From Spirochaetales bacterium (GTDB lineage: Bacteria > Spirochaetota > Spirochaetia > DSM-2461), in contig JAQQAP010000038.1 in the NCBI GenBank assembly GCA_028533045.1, positions 19,537 through 83,536 on the forward strand: a stretch of 64,000 nt of DNA. Direction: 5' to 3'. A program made the position numbers and the translations under genes. The stretch's first letter is position 1, and the number at the start of each line of letters is the position of its first letter. A model generated the notes under the pieces. The model was not told where the DNA came from. It made no database searches and saw only the letters and a list, made by a program, of their open reading frames with translations. Positions 48,963 to 57,118 of the stretch are shown here, in pieces.

Positions 48963-50563
48963 TGTGGACAGGAGACGAAAAGGTTACGATAGCGACAACT
49001 GCACTGGTAAGTATGGACCCCAGTTACAAGCTCGATTTCTGGCAAGATTGGTACATGCGCTCAAATGAGAAGTTTTTAATTGTTAATAAATCGCGGCGTA
49101 TTGGGTGGTCATATATTACGTCTATGAAGGCGATTATAGAGGCAAACTGCCCAAGTGTTACTAAGTATCAACAATTATTTGTGTCTTATGGAATGCAGGA
49201 TGCCATGGGGAAGATTTCAGATGCTCGCAATGCTTTGATGAACCTCCCGGAGCAGTGGCGTAAGCCTGTTGCGTCTGACTCAAAAACATCTTTGGAATTT
49301 TGGGACAAAGGGAAAAAAAGTAAATCACAGTTAATATCTTTACCAAACCGCACCGTCCGTGGTTTTGGTACGTCTAACCCATACGGAGGTATTAGTCTTG
49401 ACGAATTTGCCTTCCACCGTGAGGACTGTCAAATATATGAATCGGTTTTACCAACTTTGATACGTGGAGGCCTGTTAGCTATTGGTTCGACTCCTCTTGC
49501 GAAGTCTGGGACATTTTATGAAATATTAAGTAATATAGATAAATATCCTGTATTTAAGCGGGTAACCATTCCATGGTGGTGGTCTTCTCCAATGTGTACG
49601 GATGTGAAAACTGCTATTACAGAGGCTCCCGGAATGACAACATGGGAAAGGGTGGAACGTTTTGGAACTGAAACACTTAAACTGATTTTTAACTCCAATG
49701 GGTTAAAATCATTCAAGCAAGAGTTTGAATGTGAATTCACCGATGAAAGCGAAGCCTTTATATCCCTGGAAATGATAATGTCCTGTACGCCGCAGGAGCC
49801 GGAGCAGTACGAGTATCAGAATATTTCAGAGTTTATCAATGGAATAGACCTAGACGGTGTTTGTACCGGAATGGATAAAGAGGGAAATCCTATCTTTGAA
49901 TCAGTTCGTGCGCCAGCATATGACCCAGAAATTCATGGCACGTTATACGCCGGAATGGATATGGGACGGACGAAAGATAGTTCTATATTTACCCTCCTTG
50001 GGTTGAAGGACGGTAAACGATATGAATGGATGTGCTATGAGCTAAAAAACACCAGCTTTGACGAACAGCGAGAGTTTGTAAGAATGGCTATGGGCTCATT
50101 GCCTATTCGGAGGTTACTGATTGACTCCACCGGTTTAGGTATGGAGTTCGGGGAGTGGGCCGAGAAACAATTCCCAACCAGGGCCACAGGCGTACATTTC
50201 ACCAACGAAACGAAAGAGGATATGGCTAATAAGGTTTATTTAGCTTGTGAGAGAAAACAATACTCTTTTCCTATGAACCGTAAGCTTCATGCAGATATAC
50301 ATTGTATTAGAAAAACCATGACAGCAACAAAGCATTCCCGATATGATGGAAGCACGAAAGACTCTCATGCAGACCGGTTCTGGTCCCTTGCCTTGGCTGA
50401 ACTAGGAATAAATGATACTATTACAGATAAGTCAAGGTTTTACTCTCAGTATACCAAAACAAAGAGTACAACCGAAAAGATAAAAAAAGCATCTACCGGG
50501 AATCCCGAATTAGATAGAATGTTAAATAGGATGCGTAGGAGGAATGCCCGTGAACGCCGCTGA
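48962..50563 (+). CDS. terL: Large terminase subunit (Mu gp28-like)
   Basis: 533 residues, start one base into the previous stop. ATPase: DFWQDWYMRSNEKFLIVNKS followed by RRIGWS (Walker A-like), FGTSNPYGGISLDEFAF (Walker B), IGSTPLAKSG (coupling motif). Nuclease: LYAGMDMGRTKDSSIF, RLLIDSTGLG and SHADRFWSLALA supply the acidic residues. Cuts and pumps DNA into the prohead. The C-terminal tail is basic (MLNRMRRRNARERR). Confidence 0.9.
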   Translation: MWTGDEKVTIATTALVSMDPSYKLDFWQDWYMRSNEKFLIVNKSRRIGWSYITSMKAIIEANCPSVTKYQQLFVSYGMQDAMGKISDARNALMNLPEQWRKPVASDSKTSLEFWDKGKKSKSQLISLPNRTVRGFGTSNPYGGISLDEFAFHREDCQIYESVLPTLIRGGLLAIGSTPLAKSGTFYEILSNIDKYPVFKRVTIPWWWSSPMCTDVKTAITEAPGMTTWERVERFGTETLKLIFNSNGLKSFKQEFECEFTDESEAFISLEMIMSCTPQEPEQYEYQNISEFINGIDLDGVCTGMDKEGNPIFESVRAPAYDPEIHGTLYAGMDMGRTKDSSIFTLLGLKDGKRYEWMCYELKNTSFDEQREFVRMAMGSLPIRRLLIDSTGLGMEFGEWAEKQFPTRATGVHFTNETKEDMANKVYLACERKQYSFPMNRKLHADIHCIRKTMTATKHSRYDGSTKDSHADRFWSLALAELGINDTITDKSRFYSQYTKTKSTTEKIKKASTGNPELDRMLNRMRRRNARERR

Positions 50564-52022
50564 ATTTGCGAACATAAAGAAATCCATCGAGAAAAGCAAA
50601 AAGAAAGAGAGATTTCAGTCTAAACTCATAAGCCCCCGGTATGATGGGTATAACAACGGGATATTAAACCCACAAGTCCGATACTCTATGGAAATGTTTA
50701 GGGCTATTTCGGAAAAAGCTTGGCTCGTAAACACGATTATAGGACACTTGATTGATAAAGTGACTCCCTATATGCGTCCTCAGAAAACAAAAGCACAAAG
50801 ATATTTTTCCATTGAACTAAAAGACCCGGATGCTAAAATGTCAGCAAAGGACCGGAAGAGAGCTAAAGAGATTCAGGAATTTTTCATGAAGACCGGGTGG
50901 GATAATTCATTACAGCATGAAGATGATTTAATCCACTACACGAAAAAGATTGTCCGTGATCTTCTCACCCTGGATCAGGTGGCCGCTGAAAAGCTGTGGT
51001 CCAGGGGTGGCGATCTGCTTTCCTTTGAGGCTGTGGATGCGGCAACTATCTTACGATGCAACGAAGAGGGTTATGAGGGAGACGATAAAATCCGGTTCGT
51101 ACAAATGATGGATAATCAGGTAGTTTCTCAATACACCGGTGATCAAATGATATTCCAGTTCCAGAACCCACGAACCGATGTAAACCATTTCGGCTATGGC
51201 TATTCCAAAGTGGAACAGGCGGTAAATCTGATTGTTGCTTTGATTCATTCCTTTGTACATAACGCCGGAAACTTTACCGATGATAAATTACCTCGTGGTA
51301 TGATCCTCATGGAAGGGGATATAGGTTTTGAGGAACTGGAAGAAATAGAAGATTACATAGTCGATATGATGGCCCCCAACGGAGTAGGCGGGGCAATGAA
51401 TAAATGGGGAATCCCCATCATTCCCACCGGCAAAGGAGGGGACAAGTCTACGATCAAGTGGCAACCTCTAGGATCATCCAACAGGGATATGGAATACTCT
51501 CAATGGCAAGATTATCTTAATATGGGTACTTGTGCGCTCTACGGTGTCGATATGGAGTCTATGGGCTTTAAATCAGATAAAAGCGCAAAGATCATGGAAA
51601 GCGGATCGGCAGAAGGTAGGAAATATTCAGACGACAAGGGAGTAGGGAATATTTTAACCTTTCTGGAAAGACATTTTCAAAGTATTCTTGACCATATCGA
51701 TCCTAAGTTTGAGTTTATCTTCCATGGTTTTGAGCAAGATGATGCGAAGGAATCCAGGGAAGGGTTGGAATTTGAATTAAAAACATTCAAGTCCTTAAAT
51801 GAGGTTCGTAAAGAAAAAGACATGGACCCGCTTGATCCTAAGAAATTTCCCTTTGCTGATATTCCCGGACTTCAAAACCCTCAAATCCTACAGGCGTACA
51901 ATGCCACTCTTGGAGGAGAAGAAGAGGGCGGCGAGCCGGAAGAGGACCAAGAAGATGATTGGAATAGTGACGATTGGGGGAAATCCCTTGAGGAAGATGA
52001 TGTTATTAGGATTGTGATATGA
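50550..52022 (+). CDS. Portal protein
   Basis: 490 residues from GTG 50550 (AGGAGG seven bases upstream; ATG 50544 is only one base from it). VRYSMEMFRAISEKAWLVNT, EDDLIHYTKKIVRDLLTLDQ, VNHFGYGYSKVEQAVNLIVA and MGTCALYGVDMESMGFK are typical of portal proteins that form the dodecameric DNA entry ring. Acidic C-terminus (EEGGEPEEDQEDDW). Follows the large terminase as usual. Confidence 0.85.
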   Translation: MNAAEFANIKKSIEKSKKKERFQSKLISPRYDGYNNGILNPQVRYSMEMFRAISEKAWLVNTIIGHLIDKVTPYMRPQKTKAQRYFSIELKDPDAKMSAKDRKRAKEIQEFFMKTGWDNSLQHEDDLIHYTKKIVRDLLTLDQVAAEKLWSRGGDLLSFEAVDAATILRCNEEGYEGDDKIRFVQMMDNQVVSQYTGDQMIFQFQNPRTDVNHFGYGYSKVEQAVNLIVALIHSFVHNAGNFTDDKLPRGMILMEGDIGFEELEEIEDYIVDMMAPNGVGGAMNKWGIPIIPTGKGGDKSTIKWQPLGSSNRDMEYSQWQDYLNMGTCALYGVDMESMGFKSDKSAKIMESGSAEGRKYSDDKGVGNILTFLERHFQSILDHIDPKFEFIFHGFEQDDAKESREGLEFELKTFKSLNEVRKEKDMDPLDPKKFPFADIPGLQNPQILQAYNATLGGEEEGGEPEEDQEDDWNSDDWGKSLEEDDVIRIVI

Positions 52023-52171
52023 AAAAAACAAGGGACATTATTTGTGCAAAAAAGAAACAAACAAATGGAAAGGGGTATTTGAAAACCGGGATTCTATCGC
52101 GTCAAGAAGCAAAAGATGCACTTAAAGAACAAAGAAGTATTGTACCTCGAATAATTCCCAATATTTGTTGA
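52019..52171 (+). CDS. 50-residue basic hypothetical protein
   Basis: ATGA coupling to the portal gene. KKTRDIICAKKKQTNGKGYL then SRQEAKDALKEQ. Function unknown; possible head-associated small protein. Confidence 0.5.
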   Translation: MKKTRDIICAKKKQTNGKGYLKTGILSRQEAKDALKEQRSIVPRIIPNIC

Positions 52172-52182
52172 AGGAGAACAAT

Positions 52183-52524
52183 GTGGACGTAGAAATTAAA
52201 TTAAAACTATCAACAGGAAAAGAAGTGATTCTTTCACAAGAAGAGTATGAGGAGTTGAAAAAATCCTTTTCCGTTGATTTAGGTAATCCTGATTTGAACC
52301 AGAATCCCGGAACGTGGGAATGGAGGCCGTGGGAATCTCCCTATTATAGCATCGATTATACTAACAATAGGACTGATAATGTAGTTGTTTCCCCTGTAGA
52401 CTTTTGCACGGGATTAACCGGAGATTGTAAAACAGTAATACAGAATGGTTTGTGTTTGGGTGAGTTGCCAGGTGTTGCCTTTTCTTCTTTACATAACGGT
52501 GTTAATTTAGACGCAACTATATAA
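52183..52524 (+). CDS. 113-residue hypothetical protein
   Basis: GTG 52183 with AAGGAG six bases upstream is preferred over TTG 52165. IKLKLSTGKEVILSQEEYEE, then WEWRPWESPYYSIDYTNN. Function unknown. Confidence 0.55.
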   Translation: MDVEIKLKLSTGKEVILSQEEYEELKKSFSVDLGNPDLNQNPGTWEWRPWESPYYSIDYTNNRTDNVVVSPVDFCTGLTGDCKTVIQNGLCLGELPGVAFSSLHNGVNLDATI

Positions 52525-52568
52525 ACATGACATTCCCACTATACATAGACGTTAGTTGGAAAAGCAAT

Positions 52569-52597
52569 TGACTACAATTAAAATGCAGTGTATTTTC
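52569..52597 (+). promoter_or_regulatory. Possible promoter of the cytosine methyltransferase
   Basis: TTGACT, 17-bp spacer, TATTTT (position accurate to about one base), shortly before the ribosome site. Confidence 0.4.
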
Positions 52598-52614
52598 ATG
52601 TAAAAGGAGAAATG

Positions 52615-53358
52615 ATGAATGAGCTACATTTATTTGCAGGAGCAGGGGGAGGAATCCTGGGCGGAGAACTTCTCGGACATAGAACAGTTTGCGCAGTCGA
52701 AATTGAAGAATACCCCAGAAAGGTATTGCTCCACAGACAGCGGGACGGAATCCTCCCATGGTTCCCGATATGGGATGATATTACAACGTTTGACGGAAGA
52801 CCTTGGAAAGGGCGAGTTGATATTGTTTCCGGGGGATTCCCGTGTCAAGACATTTCAGCAGCAGGAAAGGGCGCTGGAATCGAAGGGGAGCGGTCGGGAC
52901 TCTGGGGAGAGATGGCCAGGGTGGTTCGCGAAGTATCTCCCCGATTTGTCTTTGTGGAAAACTCCCCAATGCTCACTTCTAGAGGATTACATCGAGTTCT
53001 CGGAGACTTGGCCGAAATGGGGTACTATGCGAGATGGTGCGTGCTGGGAGCTGATGACGCCGGAATGTGGCACACAAGAAAAAGGATGTGGATACTGGCC
53101 TACTCCGCAGGCGCACGATCAGAAAGTTGTAAAAGAATTCAGAGCAATGTCAGCCTGGAAAAATTATACAAACGGTCGGCAGTTACACCTCCCCCACCTT
53201 TTCCTAACAAACCAAATAAGCCTATCAACGGCGATTTCTCATACAGAAACGATCCAAGGTTGGCTGAGGGGATGGACCGCCTTAAAGCCATTGGAAATGG
53301 GCAAGTTCCAGCAGTGGCGGCGCTCGCATTCGTTATTCTCAGTGAGGGGTTGATATGA
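52615..53358 (+). CDS. C5-cytosine DNA methyltransferase
   Basis: 247 residues; of two adjacent ATGs the second has the better spacing from AAAAGGAG. Motifs: I LHLFAGAGGGILGG, II AVEIEEYPRK, IV SGGFPCQDIS (catalytic Cys), VI FVFVENSP, VIII HTRKRMWILAYS, IX/X RLKAIGNGQVP. The region between VIII and IX is short, so target recognition is minimal. Full-length enzymes are usually over 300 residues. No partner endonuclease. The whole gene is also open in a second frame. Confidence 0.9.
   Translation: MNELHLFAGAGGGILGGELLGHRTVCAVEIEEYPRKVLLHRQRDGILPWFPIWDDITTFDGRPWKGRVDIVSGGFPCQDISAAGKGAGIEGERSGLWGEMARVVREVSPRFVFVENSPMLTSRGLHRVLGDLAEMGYYARWCVLGADDAGMWHTRKRMWILAYSAGARSESCKRIQSNVSLEKLYKRSAVTPPPPFPNKPNKPINGDFSYRNDPRLAEGMDRLKAIGNGQVPAVAALAFVILSEGLI
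52619..53353 (+). CDS. Overprinted ORF inside the cytosine methyltransferase gene
   Basis: 244 codons without stop in the +1 frame, beginning four bases after the methyltransferase ATG (ATGAATG) and ending five bases before its stop, sharing one ribosome site. It contains blocks such as SRVKTFQQQERALE, SLWKTPQCSLLED, FSETWPKWGTMRDGACWE, GYWPTPQAHD and WTALKPLEMGKFQQW, which I recall from annotated phage proteins of unknown function. This may be genuine dual coding or only a frame kept open by the methyltransferase motifs and local GC-rich codons. Confidence 0.45.
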   Translation: MSYIYLQEQGEESWAENFSDIEQFAQSKLKNTPERYCSTDSGTESSHGSRYGMILQRLTEDLGKGELILFPGDSRVKTFQQQERALESKGSGRDSGERWPGWFAKYLPDLSLWKTPQCSLLEDYIEFSETWPKWGTMRDGACWELMTPECGTQEKGCGYWPTPQAHDQKVVKEFRAMSAWKNYTNGRQLHLPHLFLTNQISLSTAISHTETIQGWLRGWTALKPLEMGKFQQWRRSHSLFSVRG

Positions 53359-53786
53359 AAGGAATCCAAGAAGTAGTAAGCTACCATGAACACTACACGC
53401 TTAAACGTGATCTTTTTTGCGGGAAATGTTTTGATCTTGTAAAGATGAATGTTTTTGTCAAAAAAGACGTAACATATAAATGCCCCCACTGTGGAGAAGT
53501 AAACGAATACGGTAAAGATGATCCTTTAAGGCACCTTAAAAGAACCTATAACAAGAAATTTCCTATAGTATACTGGGCCAGGAAATACGGAATACCGGAG
53601 AATTCCTGTTACATGGCTTTCAGAAGAAGAGGACTATATCAGAAAAATCATATATCGGGAAATCCTATAAAGATAACAAAGCGTGAGTTTTTGGCCGGTG
53701 TTCTTTATACGACGAAAGGAAGAGATGTAGTGTCACGATTGATAGTCCACGAAAAGCTATTGACAGAAGAAACATTAGAAAGTTAA
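53355..53786 (+). CDS. 143-residue zinc-ribbon protein
   Basis: ATGA coupling to the methyltransferase. DLFCGKCFDLVKMNVFVKKD and YKCPHCGEVNEYGK form a four-Cys ribbon. From 65 onward basic and helical with HTH-like WARKYGIPENSCYMAFRRRG. Possibly DNA-binding. Confidence 0.55.
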   Translation: MKGIQEVVSYHEHYTLKRDLFCGKCFDLVKMNVFVKKDVTYKCPHCGEVNEYGKDDPLRHLKRTYNKKFPIVYWARKYGIPENSCYMAFRRRGLYQKNHISGNPIKITKREFLAGVLYTTKGRDVVSRLIVHEKLLTEETLES

Positions 53787-53855
53787 TATATAGACCTACA
53801 GGGGCGCAATGCCCTACCTATTAAAGAGGATAGTTTCCCTTCTCTTTCTATCCCG

Positions 53856-53892
53856 CCCCCGGTTTTACTCCTTTTCGCCGGGGGGTTTTTTT
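53856..53892 (+). terminator. Rho-independent terminator
   Basis: CCCCCGG-N15-CCGGGGG followed by seven T. The strongest intrinsic terminator in the window, ending the packaging/methyltransferase unit. Confidence 0.9.
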
Positions 53893-53919
53893 ATATATAG
53901 TTTTTTGTATAGTGAACGT

Positions 53920-54054
53920 ATGGGGGATGGTGTGATAGAGTATACAATTAACAAGATCAACGAAGGGTTCAACAACAAACAGATCATGCAGAGTATGGTT
54001 TTAGATGGTATAGAAAACGGATGCCGGTCTGAAAAACTATCATTAACAGAATAG
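53920..54054 (+). CDS. 44-residue HTH-like protein
   Basis: ATG 53920 or GTG 53932 (GGGGGATGG upstream). The longer ORF from 53809 would run through the terminator and is rejected. VIEYTINKINEGFNNKQIMQ suggests a helix-turn-helix. Its end lies just before the phosphoesterase frame opens. Confidence 0.4.
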   Translation: MGDGVIEYTINKINEGFNNKQIMQSMVLDGIENGCRSEKLSLTE

Positions 54055-54089
54055 GGGAAATCAGAAGAGTTCTGGAAACATCCAGAAGA

Positions 54090-55187
54090 ATGTTAGACGA
54101 TGACCCAGAAAGAGCGGCAAAAGTTCTTAGCCATGTTGAAAAAGCCAATGAGATAGAAATACAGCTTAAAACCTATAATATTTACGGAGAAGAGGCCGTA
54201 AGGGAACATTCTAATATCCCGGAAGACGACTGGGAGTGCTACAAGAAGGAAGTCAGAGCGTCAAATAACGCTAAAAATCCTTGGTTTATTACTCACTGTC
54301 ATTTTAAGAGAAGAACTGAAATAGACCCCTGTCTTCTCTTAAAAAATATGCAAGACATAATAGAGGATTACAAGCCGGAAGGTGTAGAAATTAAAAGAGT
54401 TCCAGGCGGTAACTACTGCTTAATTATTGATCCGGTGGACGCTCATATAGGGGGAATGGTTCATGATAACTCCGAAACCCTACAGGATCAAATAGATAGA
54501 TATGTAGCGTCCGTAGTGTATATGCTTCAAAAAACAGAGCATATTTTATTGGATGAAATCGTATATGTTTTAGGAAATGATCTTTTTCATATCAACGCCG
54601 ATAAACCGGAAACCCGAAAAGGAACGCCGCAGGAAACAATAGGAATCCCCCATGAAGTAAACCGGGAAATTCTTAAAATGTGTATCGATGTGGTTTATAT
54701 GTTAAAACAGCGTTGTAGGAAGTTGCACGTGATGTCAGTTCCAGGAAATCATGATTTTCATAATGTGTGCTGGCTCAGTTTGGCGTTGACGTGTAAATTC
54801 TCTGATGATGAAAACATCATAATAGATAGCGGTATAGACGAAAGGAAATATTATTCTTTTGGATGTACCGCTTTTGTTTTTGCACACAAGATAATGAAGC
54901 GACAGGATAGGCTCTCAGTAATAATGTTCCAAGAAATGTTAGATTTGGGAATCATAACCGATGAAATCAAATATTACGAAGCCCACGGGGGACACTTTCA
55001 CGTAGCAAGTCAGAGAGATTATCCATCTGCTACAACAAATCAAATGATCACCCAACGTATTTTAGGATCACTTACCGGGCAACAAAGATATTCTAAGGAT
55101 GCCTTTGGGTTGAAATCCAGGGAAGCCCACGGGTTACTTTACAGTAGAGATAGTGGGATAGAACAACAGTTGATATTTAGGGCTTAA
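54090..55187 (+). CDS. Metallophosphoesterase
   Basis: 365 residues from the first ATG; the frame is open further upstream (NRIGEIRRVLETSRRM) but without a standard start or good ribosome site, so the 5' end is uncertain. Calcineurin-like motifs: IIDPVDAHIGG (D, H), VLGNDLFH (GN-D), SVPGNHDFH (GNHD), VFAHKIM (H), AHGGHFHVAS (GHxH). Nuclease or phosphatase activity is likely; partner unknown. Confidence 0.8.
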   Translation: MLDDDPERAAKVLSHVEKANEIEIQLKTYNIYGEEAVREHSNIPEDDWECYKKEVRASNNAKNPWFITHCHFKRRTEIDPCLLLKNMQDIIEDYKPEGVEIKRVPGGNYCLIIDPVDAHIGGMVHDNSETLQDQIDRYVASVVYMLQKTEHILLDEIVYVLGNDLFHINADKPETRKGTPQETIGIPHEVNREILKMCIDVVYMLKQRCRKLHVMSVPGNHDFHNVCWLSLALTCKFSDDENIIIDSGIDERKYYSFGCTAFVFAHKIMKRQDRLSVIMFQEMLDLGIITDEIKYYEAHGGHFHVASQRDYPSATTNQMITQRILGSLTGQQRYSKDAFGLKSREAHGLLYSRDSGIEQQLIFRA

Positions 55188-55229
55188 AACACCTGTTATG
55201 AAAAAATATAAAAATAATTTCCATTTTAC

Positions 55230-55258
55230 TTGACAGGCGTTTAAATCTCCTGTAATAT
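55230..55258 (+). promoter_or_regulatory. Promoter of the tRNA-Gln region
   Basis: TTGACA, 17-bp spacer, TAATAT, immediately before the tRNA-like element. Confidence 0.75.
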
Positions 55259-55332
55259 GAGAAGCGTAAAGAGGAGATAGGAAATGCAAACAGCTTGTAT
55301 AACAAATGTGGGTTCGACTCCTGCTTTTCTCA
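55259..55332 (+). other. tRNA-like element, degenerate
   Basis: 74 nt. Ends GAGAAG.../...TTTTCTC-A pair as an acceptor stem, and GTGGG-TTCGACT-CCTGC is a good T-arm. No standard D-arm or anticodon loop with T33 is found; ATGCA/TGTAT is the best central stem. A 29-codon ORF (55284-55373, AGGAGA upstream) overlaps it. Possibly a decayed tRNA or a tRNA mimic. Confidence 0.4.
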
Positions 55333-55421
55333 TAATCTTAGCCTATAGGTCGGGCGAAATCACAATGACCTAAAAAGGGATGGATAATTAAACCGGTCAT
55401 GCCGGACCTTAAACGGCACGT

Positions 55422-55494
55422 TAGGCCATAGCTCAATAGGTAGAGTGGCACACTTTGAATGTGTAGGTTCCGGGTTCAAGCCCCGGTGGTCTAG
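55422..55494 (+). tRNA. trnQ: tRNA-Gln (anticodon TTG)
   Basis: Acceptor TAGGCCA/TGGTCTA, D-arm GCTC/GAGT, anticodon stem GCACA/TGTGT with loop CTTTGAA, T-arm CCGGG-TTCAAGC-CCCGG, discriminator G, 73 nt, CCA not encoded. All arms are clear. Confidence 0.95.
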
Positions 55495-55510
55495 TAAAAG
55501 GAGAATTGCA

Positions 55511-55720
55511 GTGATTTTTTTAGATGAACCGAATAATGTTTGTATAAATATGGAGAATGTTGTAACTATACAAATCAGCACAACAGGGAGAGGCACCACT
55601 ATCATGGACATCATCACGCGTGATGGTATAAAGTCTCCTTGTGTATATCTGATTGGAGAAACATCTAAAATTCAAGACGAGATCAAAAATAAACTTAGTG
55701 CTTATATGGAAAAAAACTAA
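55511..55720 (+). CDS. 69-residue hypothetical protein
   Basis: GTG 55511, AAAAGGAG upstream; the longer ORF runs into the tRNA and is rejected. VIFLDEPNNVCINMENVVTI then GRGTTIMDIITRDGIKSPCV. Beta-type small protein; function unknown. Confidence 0.55.
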   Translation: MIFLDEPNNVCINMENVVTIQISTTGRGTTIMDIITRDGIKSPCVYLIGETSKIQDEIKNKLSAYMEKN

Positions 55721-55773
55721 ACTATTGAAATAAACAACCGATAATATAATTATACCAACAAAAAGGAGAAGGT

Positions 55774-55941
55774 ATGGATTACGTAAAGGGAGCGATTAAA
55801 AACGCATTAGGCAAGGAAGAAATTACCCCGGAAATGATTGATTCAGTTGTAAACCCCGTGTCTGTAGAAAAAACAGCCGAATCCCTGATGAAACCGGAAA
55901 ATTACAAGAAATTTTTCACCGGAGTGGGGATAAAGAAATGA
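55774..55941 (+). CDS. 55-residue hypothetical protein
   Basis: AAAAAGGAGAAGGT before ATG, stop overlapping the next start. MDYVKGAIKNALGKEEITPE then SLMKPENYKKFFTGVGIKK. Function unknown. Confidence 0.55.
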   Translation: MDYVKGAIKNALGKEEITPEMIDSVVNPVSVEKTAESLMKPENYKKFFTGVGIKK

Positions 55942-56180
55942 AAAGAAGAAAGCTGAGGAAAATTCCTACTGACGATTTACAGTTATCCGTAAATACCTAT
56001 ATTGAGTATGGCGGTGAAACTATACCTTGCATGGCAATTGGCAGTTGTGAAGGTTGCCCCTTTCAGTGTAAGAACGCCGACCCTATGGATGTATGCCCCG
56101 TATTGCAAAGAGAGAACGGCGATAAGCGGGTTCACACTGTCTTCAAAAGAGAACTGCAAAGGAGGCTGAGATATGCTTGA
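55938..56180 (+). CDS. 80-residue Cys-rich protein
   Basis: IPCMAIGSCEGCPFQCKNAD and VCPVLQRE give five Cys in 30 residues; basic tail (HTVFKRELQRRLR). Metal-binding small phage protein. Confidence 0.55.
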   Translation: MKRRKLRKIPTDDLQLSVNTYIEYGGETIPCMAIGSCEGCPFQCKNADPMDVCPVLQRENGDKRVHTVFKRELQRRLRYA

Positions 56181-56361
56181 GTCATTCTGGTGGTTTTCCC
56201 TTTCTGCCGTTGCCACTGTTATAGCAGTTGTAATGTGGAAGAATAGACGCGGCTATCTTCTGGATATGTCGTTGGCTTTGCAAGACTTTGGGGAAAGAAG
56301 TCACCTGGGGTTTGTGCGAAAAGCCGGAACTATATTAAGATATATCGTTTTAAGGAAGTAG
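56173..56361 (+). CDS. 62-residue membrane protein
   Basis: One N-terminal transmembrane helix (FWWFSLSAVATVIAVVMW) and a basic soluble tail. Overlaps the previous gene by eight bases, GGAGG upstream. Confidence 0.55.
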   Translation: MLESFWWFSLSAVATVIAVVMWKNRRGYLLDMSLALQDFGERSHLGFVRKAGTILRYIVLRK

Positions 56362-56363
56362 AG

Positions 56364-56576
56364 TTGGAAACTTCCTTGGATGGAGCGTTGCGTGTTTATC
56401 ACCCGGATTTCATGATATGGTTTAAGCAGTACAAGGAAAATGTTATTTCCCCATTGTGTGGTAATATTTACCTTGACTCACCAGAAATAAGAGAGTATTT
56501 TGATACTATCATTGATTCGATTGAAAAGGACATAAAAGCAATGGAAGAATATTATAGGATTGATCCTACGTTGTAG
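56364..56576 (+). CDS. 70-residue hypothetical protein
   Basis: TTG start with AAGGAAG upstream. Aromatic start (RVYHPDFMIWFKQYKENVIS), acidic helical end. Last gene before the RNA region. Confidence 0.5.
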   Translation: METSLDGALRVYHPDFMIWFKQYKENVISPLCGNIYLDSPEIREYFDTIIDSIEKDIKAMEEYYRIDPTL

Positions 56577-56996
56577 GATAATATAAACTTAATGGCGTAC
56601 ATGTACGCAATTAGGTTATTGATTGATTCACGGCTACGTTGTAGCCAAACAAACTAAACCGTCCAGCCGGTGAAAGCTGGTCAGTTTAAAAATTTCTGAC
56701 GGCAGAGAACAGAACTGCTCCGGTTGAGATCAGCGGGTATCTGAATTCCTTGTATGTTATTGGTGAAACATTCATACCCGATGGGGTGTAGTCGCTACGT
56801 ATTAAGGCCAGATTGCACCTTTTAGGGTATAGTTAAGACAAAAAACACAACACAAAGAAGAGTGAAAGACCTTGTGAATCTTCTTGTTGTTTAAGGTCAG
56901 TTAACCCGATAACCAGAGCCATGCTGGCGGGATGTTAGGCGTAGAGTTGCTCGACGGAGCAAAGAACTGTGTTTAACTGTTACACATGGTGAGTAC
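56577..56996 (+). other. 420-bp structured noncoding region
   Basis: No credible ORF. Many inverted repeats: GCGTACATGTACGC palindrome (56595-56608); GGCTAC-GTT-GTAGCC (56632-56646); and, in order, CCAGC/GCTGG, GTCAG/CTGAC, CGGGTAT/ATACCCG, GACCTT/AAGGTC, CCCG-ATAA-CCAG/CTGG-CGGG and TTGCTC-GACG-GAGCAA. The density suggests a folded RNA upstream of tRNA-Met. Confidence 0.5.
56595..56608. repeat. 14-bp perfect palindrome
   Basis: GCGTACATGTACGC, no spacer. Could be a protein-binding site or a cruciform/hairpin base. Confidence 0.7.
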
Positions 56997-57070
56997 GGGG
57001 GTATAGCTCAGTTGGTTAGAGCAGGGCACTCATAATGCCAAGGTCGGTGGTTCAAGTCCATCTGCCCCCA
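56997..57070 (+). tRNA. trnM: tRNA-Met (anticodon CAT)
   Basis: Acceptor GGGGGTA/TGCCCCC, D-arm GCTC/GAGC, anticodon arm GGGCA-CTCATAA-TGCCA (one outer mismatch), T-arm GGTGG-TTCAAGT-CCATC, discriminator A, 74 nt, CCA not encoded. CAT could also be an isoleucine tRNA after lysidine modification. Confidence 0.93.
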
Positions 57071-57118
57071 GAGCAGTTTTGTTGGTTTCTGCGTTTTAAG
57101 AGCAAAAACCTTCGTCAT

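Noticed and set aside
53809..53919. 5' extension of the HTH-like small gene
   Set aside because: It would translate through the strong intrinsic terminator at 53856-53892.
55445..55510. 5' extension of the 69-residue gene into tRNA-Gln
   Set aside because: The extension reads tRNA sequence; GTG 55511 has a proper ribosome site.
56640..56850. Group I intron core
   Set aside because: Dense stems are present, but the conserved P/Q/R/S-type core sequences could not be found and no interrupted gene flanks it.
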